Source: Priestia iocasae (GTDB taxonomy: Bacteria > Bacillota > Bacilli > Bacillales > Bacillaceae_H). Taken from it: 64,000 bases of DNA. The DNA lies in the NCBI RefSeq assembly GCF_016909075.1, contig NZ_JAFBFC010000001.1, forward strand, positions 186,001 to 250,000, in the 5' to 3' direction. The notes under the pieces were generated by a model that did no database searches, was not told where the DNA came from, and saw only the letters and a program-made list of their open reading frames with translations. A program made the position numbers and the translations under genes. Shown here in pieces: positions 8,791 through 17,912 of this stretch (within the stretch, counting starts at the first letter, position 1; each line of letters starts with the position of its first letter).

Positions 8791-10176
8791 GTGAGAAATG
8801 AACATTTTCTCCGCACCTTTTTACTATTAACAGCTTGTACAGGGTATTTATTAGTTTTTTCATATGTTGGTGTATATGCTTATGAAAAGCTAGTAGGAGG
8901 TGAAGATACATTCAAGCCAGGTACGCAAATAGCCAGCTTGAATGTATCAGATGTCCCTAAAGCATCTGTTAAGGAAAAGGTAGCTGAATCAATTGATAAG
9001 TGGATGATGACGGAGAGTGTTACCATTCGCTTTAAAGAGAAAAGTGAAGCATTGCCAATGGACGTTTATTCATTTAGCGCTCAAGATACGGCTTTACAAG
9101 TTGAAAACGGGGCAACAAACCCTGTGGCCGTACAAGTTAATGAAAAATTACTGTCTTCCTTTTTAAATTCATTTTTAGGTGAACAATATGTTGAAAAAGT
9201 AGATCAAAAGACATTGCAGCAAGAGTTACATACCATTGCTTCTACATTAAAGACCGGACAAAAGGTGTATCAATTAGAAGAATACATAGCAGCTGATGAC
9301 AGTGAAATTGGCACCATTTTTGAATCTAACGTTTCTGTGACAGAAGAGGAATTGACTGAAGTACAGCTATGGGTAGACGAAGTAAAGGAAATCGAAGTAA
9401 ATCCACAGTCGAAAGTATCGATGGTTAAAATAGCTGAGCAAGCAAGTTTATCCAATTTATCTAAAGAAAGTTTAAGTTTAGTAGCGTCTGCTATCTATGA
9501 AGTCATTGCTCACTCAAACTTTGATATTTTGGAGAGGCATATAGGAAATGTCATTCCTAAGCACGTGACACCTGGGTTTGAAGCACGTGTTGAATACGAT
9601 AAATTAGATTTACTCTTCTTTAATCCGAACTACACGAACTATCAAATAATGTTTGAATTAAGCAATGGTGAACTAATGACGCGCTTAGTTGGACAACCGT
9701 TTTTTTACGAATATGAAGCGTCTGTAAAAGAAAATCAAGAATATGAACCGAAAACGATTGTGCAGTATACCGCTATGTTGCCTCCAAATGTGACAAATTT
9801 TGAGGAACTAGGCAAAAACGGTTTATGGTTAAAAGTATATCGTGATATTTCAAGTCAAGGGTCCGCTATCCAATCAGTGTTATTGTCAGAAGACTTTTAT
9901 CCACCTATTCATCGTATTGAACAACGAGGACTCATTGTTGAAAAAGAAGAGCAGTCTACTGCTAATACAGATAATAGTGATGAGGCAACGGACCAAGAAG
10001 CAGATCAAGAAACAAAAGATGATAATAAAAAGAATGTTCCGAATGTTGGGAAAATACCTTCTGAAGATAGACAAGAGGAAGATGAAACAGAGGAAAATGA
10101 TCGTTCAACTAAGCAACCAAGTGATGAGCAGGAAACGGAACCGTCAAGTCAATTAGAAGATCTAGTTAAACCATAA
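8791..10176 (+). CDS. VanW-like membrane-anchored extracellular protein
   Basis: 461 residues from a GTG at 8791 with AGGAGG 8 bases upstream. One membrane helix near residues 9-30 anchors a large outside part. Residues about 268-375 resemble the VanW family (DLLFFNPNYTNYQIMF, LVGQPF, then a segment ending LKVYRD). The last 70 residues are acidic, rich in Glu, Asp and Gln, and probably disordered. VanW proteins are cell-surface proteins of poorly known function, named from vancomycin resistance clusters; nothing here points to resistance. The position just before pilB suggests a wall-facing role such as pilus passage or anchoring. That is inference. Confidence 0.62.
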   Translation: MRNEHFLRTFLLLTACTGYLLVFSYVGVYAYEKLVGGEDTFKPGTQIASLNVSDVPKASVKEKVAESIDKWMMTESVTIRFKEKSEALPMDVYSFSAQDTALQVENGATNPVAVQVNEKLLSSFLNSFLGEQYVEKVDQKTLQQELHTIASTLKTGQKVYQLEEYIAADDSEIGTIFESNVSVTEEELTEVQLWVDEVKEIEVNPQSKVSMVKIAEQASLSNLSKESLSLVASAIYEVIAHSNFDILERHIGNVIPKHVTPGFEARVEYDKLDLLFFNPNYTNYQIMFELSNGELMTRLVGQPFFYEYEASVKENQEYEPKTIVQYTAMLPPNVTNFEELGKNGLWLKVYRDISSQGSAIQSVLLSEDFYPPIHRIEQRGLIVEKEEQSTANTDNSDEATDQEADQETKDDNKKNVPNVGKIPSEDRQEEDETEENDRSTKQPSDEQETEPSSQLEDLVKP

Positions 10177-10199
10177 TCTTAAAAAAGAGGTTAAAATCT

Positions 10200-11858
10200 A
10201 TGCAAGAGCGTAAAAGATTAGGAGATTTACTCATTGATGCCCAGTTGATTACAGACGAACAATTGCGAGAAACATTAGCCAATAAAAAAGAGGGACAGAA
10301 GCTAGGCGATGGTCTTCTTGAGCGAGGCTATATTACTGAGCAACAATTAATTGAAGTGCTCGAATTGCAATTAGGTATTCCGCATGTGAGTTTATATCGT
10401 TATCCGTTTGATCAAGCGTTATTTACGGTTATTTCCAAGGAGTTTGCAAAGCGTAATGTACTTATTCCGTTGAAAAAAGAAGGAAATCGTCTTTTTGTGG
10501 CGATGGCGGATCCAATGGATTTCTTCGCAATTGATGATTTACGCCTTTCAACTGGCTTTCAAATTGAAACGGCCATTGCGTCTCGAGATGACATTTTACG
10601 TACCATTTCTAAGTATTATGACTTAGATGACGATGTAGAGCAATTTGCATCATTTGAGAATGGTTTAACAGAAGAAGAGGAAGAGACAATCGGTGAAGAA
10701 GATTCACCGATTGTTCGTCTTGTCAATCAGTTAATCTCAAGTGCCGTTCAGCAAAAAGCCAGTGACATTCATATTGATCCACATGAAACAAAAGTCTCTG
10801 TGAGGTATCGGTTAGATGGCTTATTAAAAGTTGAGCGGACATTGCCAAAGCATCTACAAGGTATGTTAACAGCGCGTTTGAAAATTATGGCGAACCTTGA
10901 TATTACCGAACATCGTGTTCCTCAAGATGGTCGAATTAAAATGAATGTAGATTTTCATCCAGTGGATCTTCGTGTATCTACGTTACCGACCATTTATGGA
11001 GAAAAAATTGTTATGCGTGTGCTTGATTTAGGTAGCGCGTTGAATGACGTAAAAAAACTTGGCTTTAATAACTTGAATTTACAGCGATTTTTAAAATTAA
11101 TTGAGCAACCAAACGGAATTGTGCTTATTACAGGTCCAACTGGTTCGGGGAAATCTTCAACCTTATATGCGGCGCTAAATTATTTGAATGAAGAAGAAGC
11201 CAACATTATTACAATTGAAGACCCTGTAGAGTATCAAATGGAAGGCATTAATCAGATTCAAGTAAATCCAAATGTTGGGTTAACGTTTGCATCTGGATTG
11301 CGCTCCATTTTACGTCAAGACCCTAACGTCATTATGGTAGGGGAAATTCGTGATAAAGAAACAGCCGACATTGCCATTCGTGCGTCTTTAACGGGTCACC
11401 TTGTATTAAGCACATTGCATACAAATGATGCACTGAGTACGGTGACACGCTTAATTGATATGGGAGTTGAGCCATTTTTAGTTGCAACGTCGTTGGCGGG
11501 TGTTGTGTCTCAGCGTCTCGTACGTCGTATATGTCGTGATTGTCAAGAATCGAGAGTGGCCTCAAAAAGTGAACAAGAGATTTTTGCTCGAAGAGGAATT
11601 CAAATTGAGAGCGTTGTGCATGGAAAAGGCTGTGGAAATTGCAATATGACAGGATATAAAGGGCGTATTGCCGTACATGAATTGATGGTCATGACGGATG
11701 AGATGAAGCAAGTTATTTTAAACCAACAGCCATTTAGTACACTTCGTCAATTAGCGGTGAAAAATAAAATGCTGTTTTTATTAGATGATGGACTGATTAA
11801 AGTAAAGCAAGGATTAACAACAACAGAAGAAGTGTTACGTGTATCTACGCTTGAGTAA
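10200..11858 (+). CDS. pilB: Type IV pilus extension ATPase PilB
   Basis: 552 residues, the normal PilB/GspE length. An N-terminal MshEN/GspE_N domain covers about residues 1-150. The ATPase core has Walker A GPTGSGKSS near 311-319, a Walker B region DPNVIMVGEIRD near 375, and the His-box LSTLHTNDA. A zinc tetracysteine motif is present (CRDC near 444, CGNC near 478), as in PilB and GspE. The protein is a cytoplasmic hexameric motor that powers pilin addition. It starts the core run pilB-pilT-pilC, 14 bases before pilT. AAAAAGAGG lies before its ATG. Confidence 0.95.
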   Translation: MQERKRLGDLLIDAQLITDEQLRETLANKKEGQKLGDGLLERGYITEQQLIEVLELQLGIPHVSLYRYPFDQALFTVISKEFAKRNVLIPLKKEGNRLFVAMADPMDFFAIDDLRLSTGFQIETAIASRDDILRTISKYYDLDDDVEQFASFENGLTEEEEETIGEEDSPIVRLVNQLISSAVQQKASDIHIDPHETKVSVRYRLDGLLKVERTLPKHLQGMLTARLKIMANLDITEHRVPQDGRIKMNVDFHPVDLRVSTLPTIYGEKIVMRVLDLGSALNDVKKLGFNNLNLQRFLKLIEQPNGIVLITGPTGSGKSSTLYAALNYLNEEEANIITIEDPVEYQMEGINQIQVNPNVGLTFASGLRSILRQDPNVIMVGEIRDKETADIAIRASLTGHLVLSTLHTNDALSTVTRLIDMGVEPFLVATSLAGVVSQRLVRRICRDCQESRVASKSEQEIFARRGIQIESVVHGKGCGNCNMTGYKGRIAVHELMVMTDEMKQVILNQQPFSTLRQLAVKNKMLFLLDDGLIKVKQGLTTTEEVLRVSTLE

Positions 11859-11872
11859 GGCGGTGCAATGAA

Positions 11873-12913
11873 ATGAATGAACGAATTGAACAATTAATGA
11901 AGCGAGCATTTGAGGTAAAAGCATCAGATTTACACTTAACGGTAGGAGTTCCACCGATCATGCGAATTGATGGTAGTTTGAAGCGTTATGGTCAAGATTT
12001 GCTAAAACCAAGTGACTTAGAAGAGATGACCAAGTATTTAATGGATGACAGCCTTTGGGCTGTATTTAAGGAACGAGGAGAGCTTGATTTTTCGTATGGA
12101 CTACACGGTGTCTCACGTTTTCGAATCAATGCTTATCACCAAAGAGGCACAGCTTCTCTTTCGATACGAGTGGTGCCGACACGTGTTCCACCATTAGAGG
12201 AACTATCGCTACCGTCTGCGTTAAAGCAAGTAGCAGTGAAGCCACAAGGTCTTGTGCTTGTCACAGGTCCAACAGGTAGTGGGAAATCAACAACGCTTGC
12301 ATCAATGGTGGACTATATGAACCGTACTGTTAATAAGCATATCGTGACGTTAGAAGATCCGATTGAATATTTGCACAAACACGGAAGCTGTATTATTAAT
12401 CAGCGAGAAGTCGGGCTTGATACGAAAAACTTTGCAAATGGATTACGGGCAGCCCTTCGTCAAGATCCGGACGTTATTTTAGTAGGGGAAATGCGTGATT
12501 TGGAAACCATTCATACAGCAATTACGGCAGCGGAAACAGGACATCTTGTCTTAGGAACGCTTCATACATCCAGTGCGCCATCCACAATTAATCGGATTAT
12601 CGACGTATTTCCTCCTTCTCAGCAAGGTCAAATTCGTATTCAGCTTGCTTCGGTACTCGTAGGGATTCTGTCACAGCGATTATTTCCTCGAAAAGATCAA
12701 GCAGGGCGTGCTTGTGCAACAGAACTATTAATCAATAATCCAGCCGTTGCAAATTTAATTCGAAACGAAAAAGTTCATCAAATTGAAAGTGTGATGCAAA
12801 CGAGTAAGGCTGCTGGCATGCACACGTTAATGCAGTCGATGAATGGTTTAATTGAAAAGGGGATTATTTCAAAAGCAGATGCACAACCGTATTTAAATGA
12901 GGCGGTGATGTAA
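11873..12913 (+). CDS. pilT: Type IV pilus retraction ATPase PilT
   Basis: 346 residues, the family length. Walker A GPTGSGKSTT lies near residues 131-140, Walker B in DPDVILVGEMRD, the His-box LGTLHTSSAP follows, and the PilT-type C-terminal motif is present as VANLIRNEKVHQIESVMQ. It lacks the MshEN domain and the zinc cysteines of PilB, which separates the two ATPases. AAGGCGGTG precedes the ATG by 7 bases. A dedicated retraction motor means these pili are probably dynamic (twitching or DNA pulling) rather than a plain competence pseudopilus, because Bacillus com systems have no PilT. Its stop shares one base with the pilC start. Confidence 0.95.
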   Translation: MNERIEQLMKRAFEVKASDLHLTVGVPPIMRIDGSLKRYGQDLLKPSDLEEMTKYLMDDSLWAVFKERGELDFSYGLHGVSRFRINAYHQRGTASLSIRVVPTRVPPLEELSLPSALKQVAVKPQGLVLVTGPTGSGKSTTLASMVDYMNRTVNKHIVTLEDPIEYLHKHGSCIINQREVGLDTKNFANGLRAALRQDPDVILVGEMRDLETIHTAITAAETGHLVLGTLHTSSAPSTINRIIDVFPPSQQGQIRIQLASVLVGILSQRLFPRKDQAGRACATELLINNPAVANLIRNEKVHQIESVMQTSKAAGMHTLMQSMNGLIEKGIISKADAQPYLNEAVM

Positions 12914-14127
12914 TGGCACAATTTCAATTTGAAGGCAAGGATGTAGCAGGTCGTAAAAAACGAGGGAAAATTACTAGTGCTTCAAAACGTGAAGCAGCCC
13001 TACAGTTAAAAGAAAAGGGGATTCGCGTTTCTGACCTTCAAGAAGTGAAAGAGACCATTTTAAATAAAGAAATTACAATTGGAAGCAGTGTAAAGCTTCA
13101 TGACTTTGTCATTTATTTACGTCAGTTTTCGACACTTTTAAAAGCAGGTGTGACGGTTGTAGACTCGACTCGTATTTTAGCCAGTCAAACCGAAAGCAAA
13201 GCATTAAAGAAAGCATTGTTTGATGTAGAAGATCATTTACGTGGCGGAAACAATTTGTCTACATCATGCGCAAAGCATAAAAAGGTATTTCCGCCTATGT
13301 TTGTGAATATGGTGAAAGCAGGAGAGGTTTCTGGGAATCTAGATTCAACGTTAGAGCGATTAGCCGATCACTTCGAAAAGCAGCACCGAACGAGACAAAA
13401 AGTTATTTCAGCACTTGCTTATCCAGCAGCGGTTGGTGTTGTTGCTATTGCGGTTGTTATTTTCTTGCTTGTATCCGTCGTACCAACGTTTGTGGATATG
13501 TTTGCCGATTTTGGTGCTGACTTACCGGCCATTACAAAGTTTGTGTTAGCGTCGAGTGAATTTATGCAGGCATTCTGGTGGGTCATTGTTGGATTGATTC
13601 TTCTTGTGATTGTAGCGTTTTCCTTTTTATATAAACAAAAATCAACAAGGTATTATATTGATTATGCACTTTTAAGAGTCCCTATTTTCGGAGGAATGCT
13701 GCAAAAAGCGGCAATCGCAAGAATGACAAGAACGCTAAGCTCTTTGTTTTCAAGCTCCGTTCCCATTTTGCAAGCCATTCAAATTGTTGAAGGGGTTGTC
13801 GATAATGAAGTGATTTCAAAAGTACTGGTGAAATCACGCGATTCGTTAGAAAAAGGCTCGTCCCTCACTACGCCAATGGAAAGACATTGGGTGTTTCCGC
13901 CACTCGTCACACGTATGATTGCGATTGGGGAAGAAACGGGATCATTAGATGTGATGCTTGGAAAGGTAGCCGATTTTTATGAAGCGGAAGTTGAAACAAC
14001 GACAGACCGACTAAAGTCACTGATTGAACCGTTAATGATTGTCATTTTGGCTGGATTAGTTGGGACTATTGTTACATCTATTTTAATTCCAATGTTCGAT
14101 ATATTTAATCACGTACAATCCTACTAA
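12913..14127 (+). CDS. pilC: Type IV pilus inner membrane platform protein PilC
   Basis: 404 residues with the duplicated GspF/PilC fold: a soluble helical repeat near 65-190, a membrane helix near 172-194, a helix near 221-241, a second repeat near 270-370, and a last helix near 374-396. The motifs YPAAVGVVAIAVV and PLMIVILAGLVG are typical. PilC sits in the cytoplasmic membrane and couples the motors PilB and PilT to the pilin base. The ATG overlaps the pilT stop (TAATG), so the two are translationally coupled. The short N-terminal segment about residues 4-45 (KDVAGRKKRGKI) is also standard for the family. Confidence 0.95.
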   Translation: MAQFQFEGKDVAGRKKRGKITSASKREAALQLKEKGIRVSDLQEVKETILNKEITIGSSVKLHDFVIYLRQFSTLLKAGVTVVDSTRILASQTESKALKKALFDVEDHLRGGNNLSTSCAKHKKVFPPMFVNMVKAGEVSGNLDSTLERLADHFEKQHRTRQKVISALAYPAAVGVVAIAVVIFLLVSVVPTFVDMFADFGADLPAITKFVLASSEFMQAFWWVIVGLILLVIVAFSFLYKQKSTRYYIDYALLRVPIFGGMLQKAAIARMTRTLSSLFSSSVPILQAIQIVEGVVDNEVISKVLVKSRDSLEKGSSLTTPMERHWVFPPLVTRMIAIGEETGSLDVMLGKVADFYEAEVETTTDRLKSLIEPLMIVILAGLVGTIVTSILIPMFDIFNHVQSY

Positions 14128-14132
14128 AACTA

Positions 14133-14161
14133 TTTTCATATTTTCCTAATTGGTGTAAAAT
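14133..14161 (+). promoter_or_regulatory. Candidate sigma-A promoter of the major pilin
   Basis: TTTTCA (14133-14138) and TAAAAT (14156-14161) are separated by exactly 17 bases. This promoter, just after pilC, would start a transcript near 14168 with a leader of about 180 nt before the pilin ATG. Confidence 0.55.
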
Positions 14162-14167
14162 TAATAA

Positions 14168-14348
14168 TAAGGAATGCAAATTCACTAAAAAATGGAATGA
14201 ATGACACGTGTCTATTGCTTGTACCGAGACACCAACCGAGGTAAAGGCAACGGATTTACCAATCATCAGCGCATTTTGCGATAGACACAGGCCTATATAC
14301 ATAAGGGTGGGTTTGTACCAAACTACTACATTCAAAGAAGGAGAGAAA
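14168..14348 (+). ncRNA. Structured 5' leader of the major pilin, candidate riboswitch or thermosensor
   Basis: This leader has strong secondary structure. GTGTCTATTGC (14208-14218) pairs along 11 bp, one of them G-U, with GCGATAGACAC (14278-14288). The first six bases can instead pair with AGACAC (14227-14232), so two folds exclude each other. Inside, GGTAAA (14240-14245) pairs with TTTACC (14255-14260) around a 9-nt loop. Downstream, GTTTG (14311-14315) pairs with CAAAC (14319-14323). The 7-mer TTGTACC occurs twice (14219, 14313). No T run follows, so control, if any, would be on translation of the pilin start. It does not match the c-di-GMP-I, c-di-GMP-II or other common riboswitch consensus that I know. 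Confidence 0.5.
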
Positions 14349-14786
14349 ATGATGTTCAAAAAAATGTTAAAGAATGAAAAAGGACTAACGCTAATCGAGC
14401 TACTAGCCGTTATCGTTATCCTAGGAATTATCGCAGCAATCGCGATTCCAAGTATTGGTGGAATTATTCAGAAGTCACGTGAAGATGCGGTGAAGGCGGA
14501 TGCATTGCAGATTTTGAATGCGGCTAAGGTTTACGTGTCTTCAAATGGATTGGAAGATACTTCACTTACTCATACTGATTTAGAAGATTATGTTACAGGA
14601 TTAGAGTCAGATTTTACAAATTATACAGTAACTGTAGGCACTGACAGTAATGAATATAAGTTAACTACTACTGATACGGTGACTGCTGGTAACAGAGAAA
14701 TGAAATTTAATAATGCAACACTTGCAAATATTAAAGCAAAACATACTGTACCTGAAACAGGAAATATAGTTATTCCAGCACAATAA
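14349..14786 (+). CDS. pilA: Major type IV pilin (prepilin)
   Basis: 145 residues. AAGGAG precedes twin ATG codons at 14349 and 14352; the frame is open further upstream to 14208, but that part is the structured leader and has no start signal. The signal LKNEKG-LTLIELLAVIVIL is a perfect class III prepilin sequence: cleavage after Gly, N-methylated residue at +1, Glu at +5. The helix continues to IAAIAIPSIGG. The ectodomain of about 95 residues has no cysteines and many Thr and Asn. It is the pilin most like ComGC/PilA, placed between pilC and pilD. Calling it the major subunit rests on its own promoter and leader and on its sequence. Confidence 0.88.
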   Translation: MMFKKMLKNEKGLTLIELLAVIVILGIIAAIAIPSIGGIIQKSREDAVKADALQILNAAKVYVSSNGLEDTSLTHTDLEDYVTGLESDFTNYTVTVGTDSNEYKLTTTDTVTAGNREMKFNNATLANIKAKHTVPETGNIVIPAQ

Positions 14787-14810
14787 CATGGAAGTGACTA
14801 TGAGGTTATC

Positions 14811-15563
14811 ATGCTATTAATCCAAACCTACCTTTTCATCCTAGGGCTCACCCTTGGCTCCTTCTACAACGTAGTGGGCTTACGCGTCGCGGCTGGTGAG
14901 TCGATTGTACGACCGCGTTCGAGCTGTCCAGGGTGTGGGCATGTACTAGGTGCACGTGAATTAATTCCAGTTTTATCTTATATGATGCAAAAAGGGAAAT
15001 GTCGTAGCTGTGAAGCTCGCATTTCCCCTCTTTATCCAATCATGGAACTTTTGACAGGCATACTTTTTGTCCTGTCATTTCGTTTATTAGGCTTTCAACT
15101 TGAGCTGCTTGTTGCGCTTACGCTTGTCTCCTTGTTAATCATTATTACCGTCTCCGACTTACGCTACATGATTATTTCAGATAAGGTTCTGCTCTTTTTT
15201 CTATCGCTACTTGTAATCGAGCGCCTGTTTATCCCTCTTACCCCTTGGTGGGACATGCTCATTGGAGGAGCAGTTGGATTTGGATTGCTTTTACTCATTG
15301 CAATACTAAGCAAGGGTGGTATGGGTGGTGGTGACATTAAACTATATGGAGTTTTGGGTCTTGTACTTGGTTGGAAGCTTGTTCTTGTTTCATTCTTTTT
15401 AGCCACATTATTTGGTGCAGTCATTGGCATGTTTGGTATGATGGTAGGGAAAGTACAGCGAGGTAAACATATGCCATTTGGTCCGTTTATTGCACTAGGC
15501 GTTCTTGTTGCCTATTTTTACGGTACAGAGCTACTAAACTGGTACTTTACATTTCTAATTTAG
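14811..15563 (+). CDS. pilD/comC: Prepilin peptidase / N-methyltransferase
   Basis: 250 residues with about seven membrane helices. The N-terminal zinc-type cysteine pairs C39-C42 and C64-C67 are typical of bifunctional PilD. The two catalytic aspartates of type IV prepilin peptidases are in VSDLRYMIISD and in the GGGD motif (MGGGDIKL). The enzyme cuts prepilins after Gly and methylates the new N-terminus in the cytoplasmic membrane. In B. subtilis the orthologous comC is the only pilus gene between folC and spoIIB. It must serve all prepilins in this window and probably the competence pseudopilins encoded elsewhere. Confidence 0.93.
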   Translation: MLLIQTYLFILGLTLGSFYNVVGLRVAAGESIVRPRSSCPGCGHVLGARELIPVLSYMMQKGKCRSCEARISPLYPIMELLTGILFVLSFRLLGFQLELLVALTLVSLLIIITVSDLRYMIISDKVLLFFLSLLVIERLFIPLTPWWDMLIGGAVGFGLLLLIAILSKGGMGGGDIKLYGVLGLVLGWKLVLVSFFLATLFGAVIGMFGMMVGKVQRGKHMPFGPFIALGVLVAYFYGTELLNWYFTFLI

Positions 15564-15576
15564 CAGGTGAAAAATC

Positions 15577-16572
15577 ATGGTCTTGCGACTACCTTCATTT
15601 AAAAGCAAACTAGGAAATTTAATTATAAAAGACCACGTGATTCGTTACGTTGAATTAAAGCAAACTGATCCGCTTATCATTGGTAAGCAGCAGGAGCGCT
15701 ATTTGCCGAGTGGATTAATTGAAAACGGCCAAATCCTTGACCGACAAGGCTTGTTATTCATTCTGGAAGAATGTGTACAGGAGTGGGGAATAAAACGTTC
15801 AAACGTACGCATCGTTCTACCAGACCATCTCGTCATCCTTCGTCCACAAACGTTACCGGAAAAGCTAGAAGAAGACGAGATTCGTAGTTACTTATTTATG
15901 GAGATTGGCTCAACAATCCACTTACCATTTGAAGATGCAATTTTTGATTATGTCATTTCAAGTCAACATGATGAAGAAGTCGACATTATTCTATTTGCAG
16001 CTCCTGAAAAGCTTGTGGTGAGCTATGTTGACTTATTGCAAGAAGTGACATTGACTGCTTCTGTGGCTGATTTATCATCTCTTAGTACGTATCGTCTTTG
16101 CTTTTACCGTGATCTTGTAAGACCAACAGATCATTACCTTCTGTTGCAGGTTGATTTACTTTCCATGAATGTAAGTATTTTTACGAAGCATCATCCGGTC
16201 TTTATGCGTCATCTTGCACTTCCAAGTACTCATGGTGCATGGGAAATGAGTACTTATAAGGACGGAGAGACTGGTCTCGTGTTTAAAGGTGAAAAAGATG
16301 ATTTACTTACTGAAATGACTGCCATCACAAATGAAGTAGAAAGAATTATGAATTTTTATCAATATTCAATGAATCAAGGAAATGAAACCATTACAAAGGT
16401 GTTAGTAACGGGAGACCATCCATATATCCATGATATTGTGCAAACAATGGACCAACAGCTTTCAATACCGTTTGAGTTCATCGACGTTTCAAGCCGTCAT
16501 GATGAAGGATTGCTTAACTTAAGTTCGCGCTATCATGTTGCCGTAGGTCTTGCTTTGAAAGAGGTGACGTAA
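15577..16572 (+). CDS. pilM: Pilus assembly protein PilM (actin-like)
   Basis: 331 residues. It begins with a segment around LIIKDHVIRYVELKQTD, the usual PilM opening, and carries an actin/FtsA-like ATPase fold across most of the chain (LLQVDLLSMNVSIF, KVLVTGDHPYIHDIV). PilM is a cytoplasmic protein that binds the N-terminal tail of PilN and links the alignment complex to the motor. It starts 13 bases after pilD, and its stop overlaps the pilN start by one base, so pilM-N-O are one operon. Conservation to proteobacterial PilM is low, so the call also leans on gene order. Confidence 0.82.
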   Translation: MVLRLPSFKSKLGNLIIKDHVIRYVELKQTDPLIIGKQQERYLPSGLIENGQILDRQGLLFILEECVQEWGIKRSNVRIVLPDHLVILRPQTLPEKLEEDEIRSYLFMEIGSTIHLPFEDAIFDYVISSQHDEEVDIILFAAPEKLVVSYVDLLQEVTLTASVADLSSLSTYRLCFYRDLVRPTDHYLLLQVDLLSMNVSIFTKHHPVFMRHLALPSTHGAWEMSTYKDGETGLVFKGEKDDLLTEMTAITNEVERIMNFYQYSMNQGNETITKVLVTGDHPYIHDIVQTMDQQLSIPFEFIDVSSRHDEGLLNLSSRYHVAVGLALKEVT

Positions 16573-17180
16573 TGTTAGCAGAAATTAATTTACTGCCACA
16601 GAAGGAACCAAAAAGTCCTCTTTTTCTTATTTTAATGATGGTTCTAGTCGTTTTTTTCATAGGAGCAAGTGCTTTTTTAGGCTGGAAATACATGAGCTTA
16701 CAAGAAGAAAAGCAAGTGACGAAAACCGCCATTAGTGATGTAAAAGTAGAGCAAGCAACTCAGCAAGCAAAATCGGTACAGTCAACGGATACAGAAGCGG
16801 TTCAGCAATTATATACAGCGATTCAATGGGTGAATCAATATCCTGTCAAAACCGTACCTATTATTGATACGTTAACAAAGGCATTACCACAGCGAGGCTT
16901 TATTCGAGAGTTTGCGTACACAAGTGAGCTAGTTGTGCAAGTTGCCATTCAATTTGATGAAAGCCGAGAAGCTGCTTATTTCCTAAGTCGCTTAAAAGTG
17001 GACACGCCGATTGTGCAAGATGCAAAGATTTTAAGTGTGGATACATTTGAAGTAGACGAAGGAGATAAAGAGGAAGAAGAGCAAGTCGAAGAAGAGAAAG
17101 TGATGCCTCGCTATCTTGCGCTTTATCAAATCGAAATGAATCGCAATGAAATTGACAAACTTGTGAAGGAGGAAGAATAG
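16572..17180 (+). CDS. pilN: Pilus assembly protein PilN
   Basis: 202 residues. It starts MLAEINLLPQKEPK; the INLLP motif is the conserved PilN tail that binds PilM. One membrane helix follows (about residues 15-37), then a coiled-coil region (residues about 38-70) and a small ferredoxin-like domain, with an acidic insert near 165-180. PilN pairs with PilO as a membrane alignment complex. In a Gram-positive cell with no outer membrane secretin, the complex probably ties the motor platform to the wall side. Its start overlaps the pilM stop by one base, and pilO begins directly after its stop codon. Confidence 0.88.
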   Translation: MLAEINLLPQKEPKSPLFLILMMVLVVFFIGASAFLGWKYMSLQEEKQVTKTAISDVKVEQATQQAKSVQSTDTEAVQQLYTAIQWVNQYPVKTVPIIDTLTKALPQRGFIREFAYTSELVVQVAIQFDESREAAYFLSRLKVDTPIVQDAKILSVDTFEVDEGDKEEEEQVEEEKVMPRYLALYQIEMNRNEIDKLVKEEE

Positions 17181-17912
17181 ATGCCGATGTATGTTAGTAA
17201 AAAACAGTGGCTTATTTTTCTTCTTGTTTTGTTAATTGTTGTGGGTTCTGTAACGGTTGGTTACTTGCAATTGATGAGGCCGATTCAGCAAGAGGTCAGT
17301 TTAATAAAAGACGAATTAAAAACAGAACAGCAAATTGTAAAAGCATTAAAAGCAAATGCACCGACTCAAAATGACATGTTATTAAAAAGTAGCATCGAGC
17401 TTCAAAAGCGGCTTCCAGTTAAACCATTTACGGAGCAGTTTATGTTAGAGCTTGAAAAAGCAGAAGTTGTGTCGGACAGTTTAATTTTAAGTATTAGCTT
17501 TGCAGCTGACGCTGAATTGGTTGTTGAAAAAGAAGAAAACGAAGTGAATCTTGAAGAAGACGCAACGGAAGAACAACCGAAACTTGAGACAACGAGTGAA
17601 CTAATGCCAGTCGGCTTTCAGAAAATAACGGCTACGTTATCAGTAGAGTCAAAGCGATACGACGATTTTCTGTTGTTTTTGAAAACGATTGAGCAATCAT
17701 CACGTATTTCGCAAATTGAAGGAATTTCGTTTAACGGACCTCAAGAAGCAACGCGTCTAGCAGATGTAGACAAGCCAACCCTTCAATATGAGTTAATCGT
17801 TTCGACGTTTTATTACCCAACATTAGACAAATTACAAGATCAAATTCCGACAATTGAGACACCGAGCCCAGCTGGTAAGGAAGATCCATTCCAAACGTTA
17901 GGTAACAATTAA
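17181..17912 (+). CDS. pilO: Pilus assembly protein PilO
   Basis: 243 residues with one N-terminal membrane helix (about 8-28), a coiled coil (30-60) and a C-terminal domain near 70-215 containing an acidic insert (about 115-135). This layout and the position after pilN identify PilO, the partner of PilN. Sequence conservation in this family is weak, so context carries weight. GGAGGAA precedes the start, and the last base of its stop codon is the first base of the next start codon. The tail is Pro-rich. Confidence 0.82.
   Translation: MPMYVSKKQWLIFLLVLLIVVGSVTVGYLQLMRPIQQEVSLIKDELKTEQQIVKALKANAPTQNDMLLKSSIELQKRLPVKPFTEQFMLELEKAEVVSDSLILSISFAADAELVVEKEENEVNLEEDATEEQPKLETTSELMPVGFQKITATLSVESKRYDDFLLFLKTIEQSSRISQIEGISFNGPQEATRLADVDKPTLQYELIVSTFYYPTLDKLQDQIPTIETPSPAGKEDPFQTLGNN

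Noticed and set aside
14168-14348. c-di-GMP-I (GEMM) riboswitch before the pilin
   Set aside because: The conserved GEMM parts (CACGCACAGGGCAAACC-type tract, GACGCAAAGCC, tetraloop receptor) are missing; only GGCCTA is shared, by chance. Kept as an unclassified structured leader.
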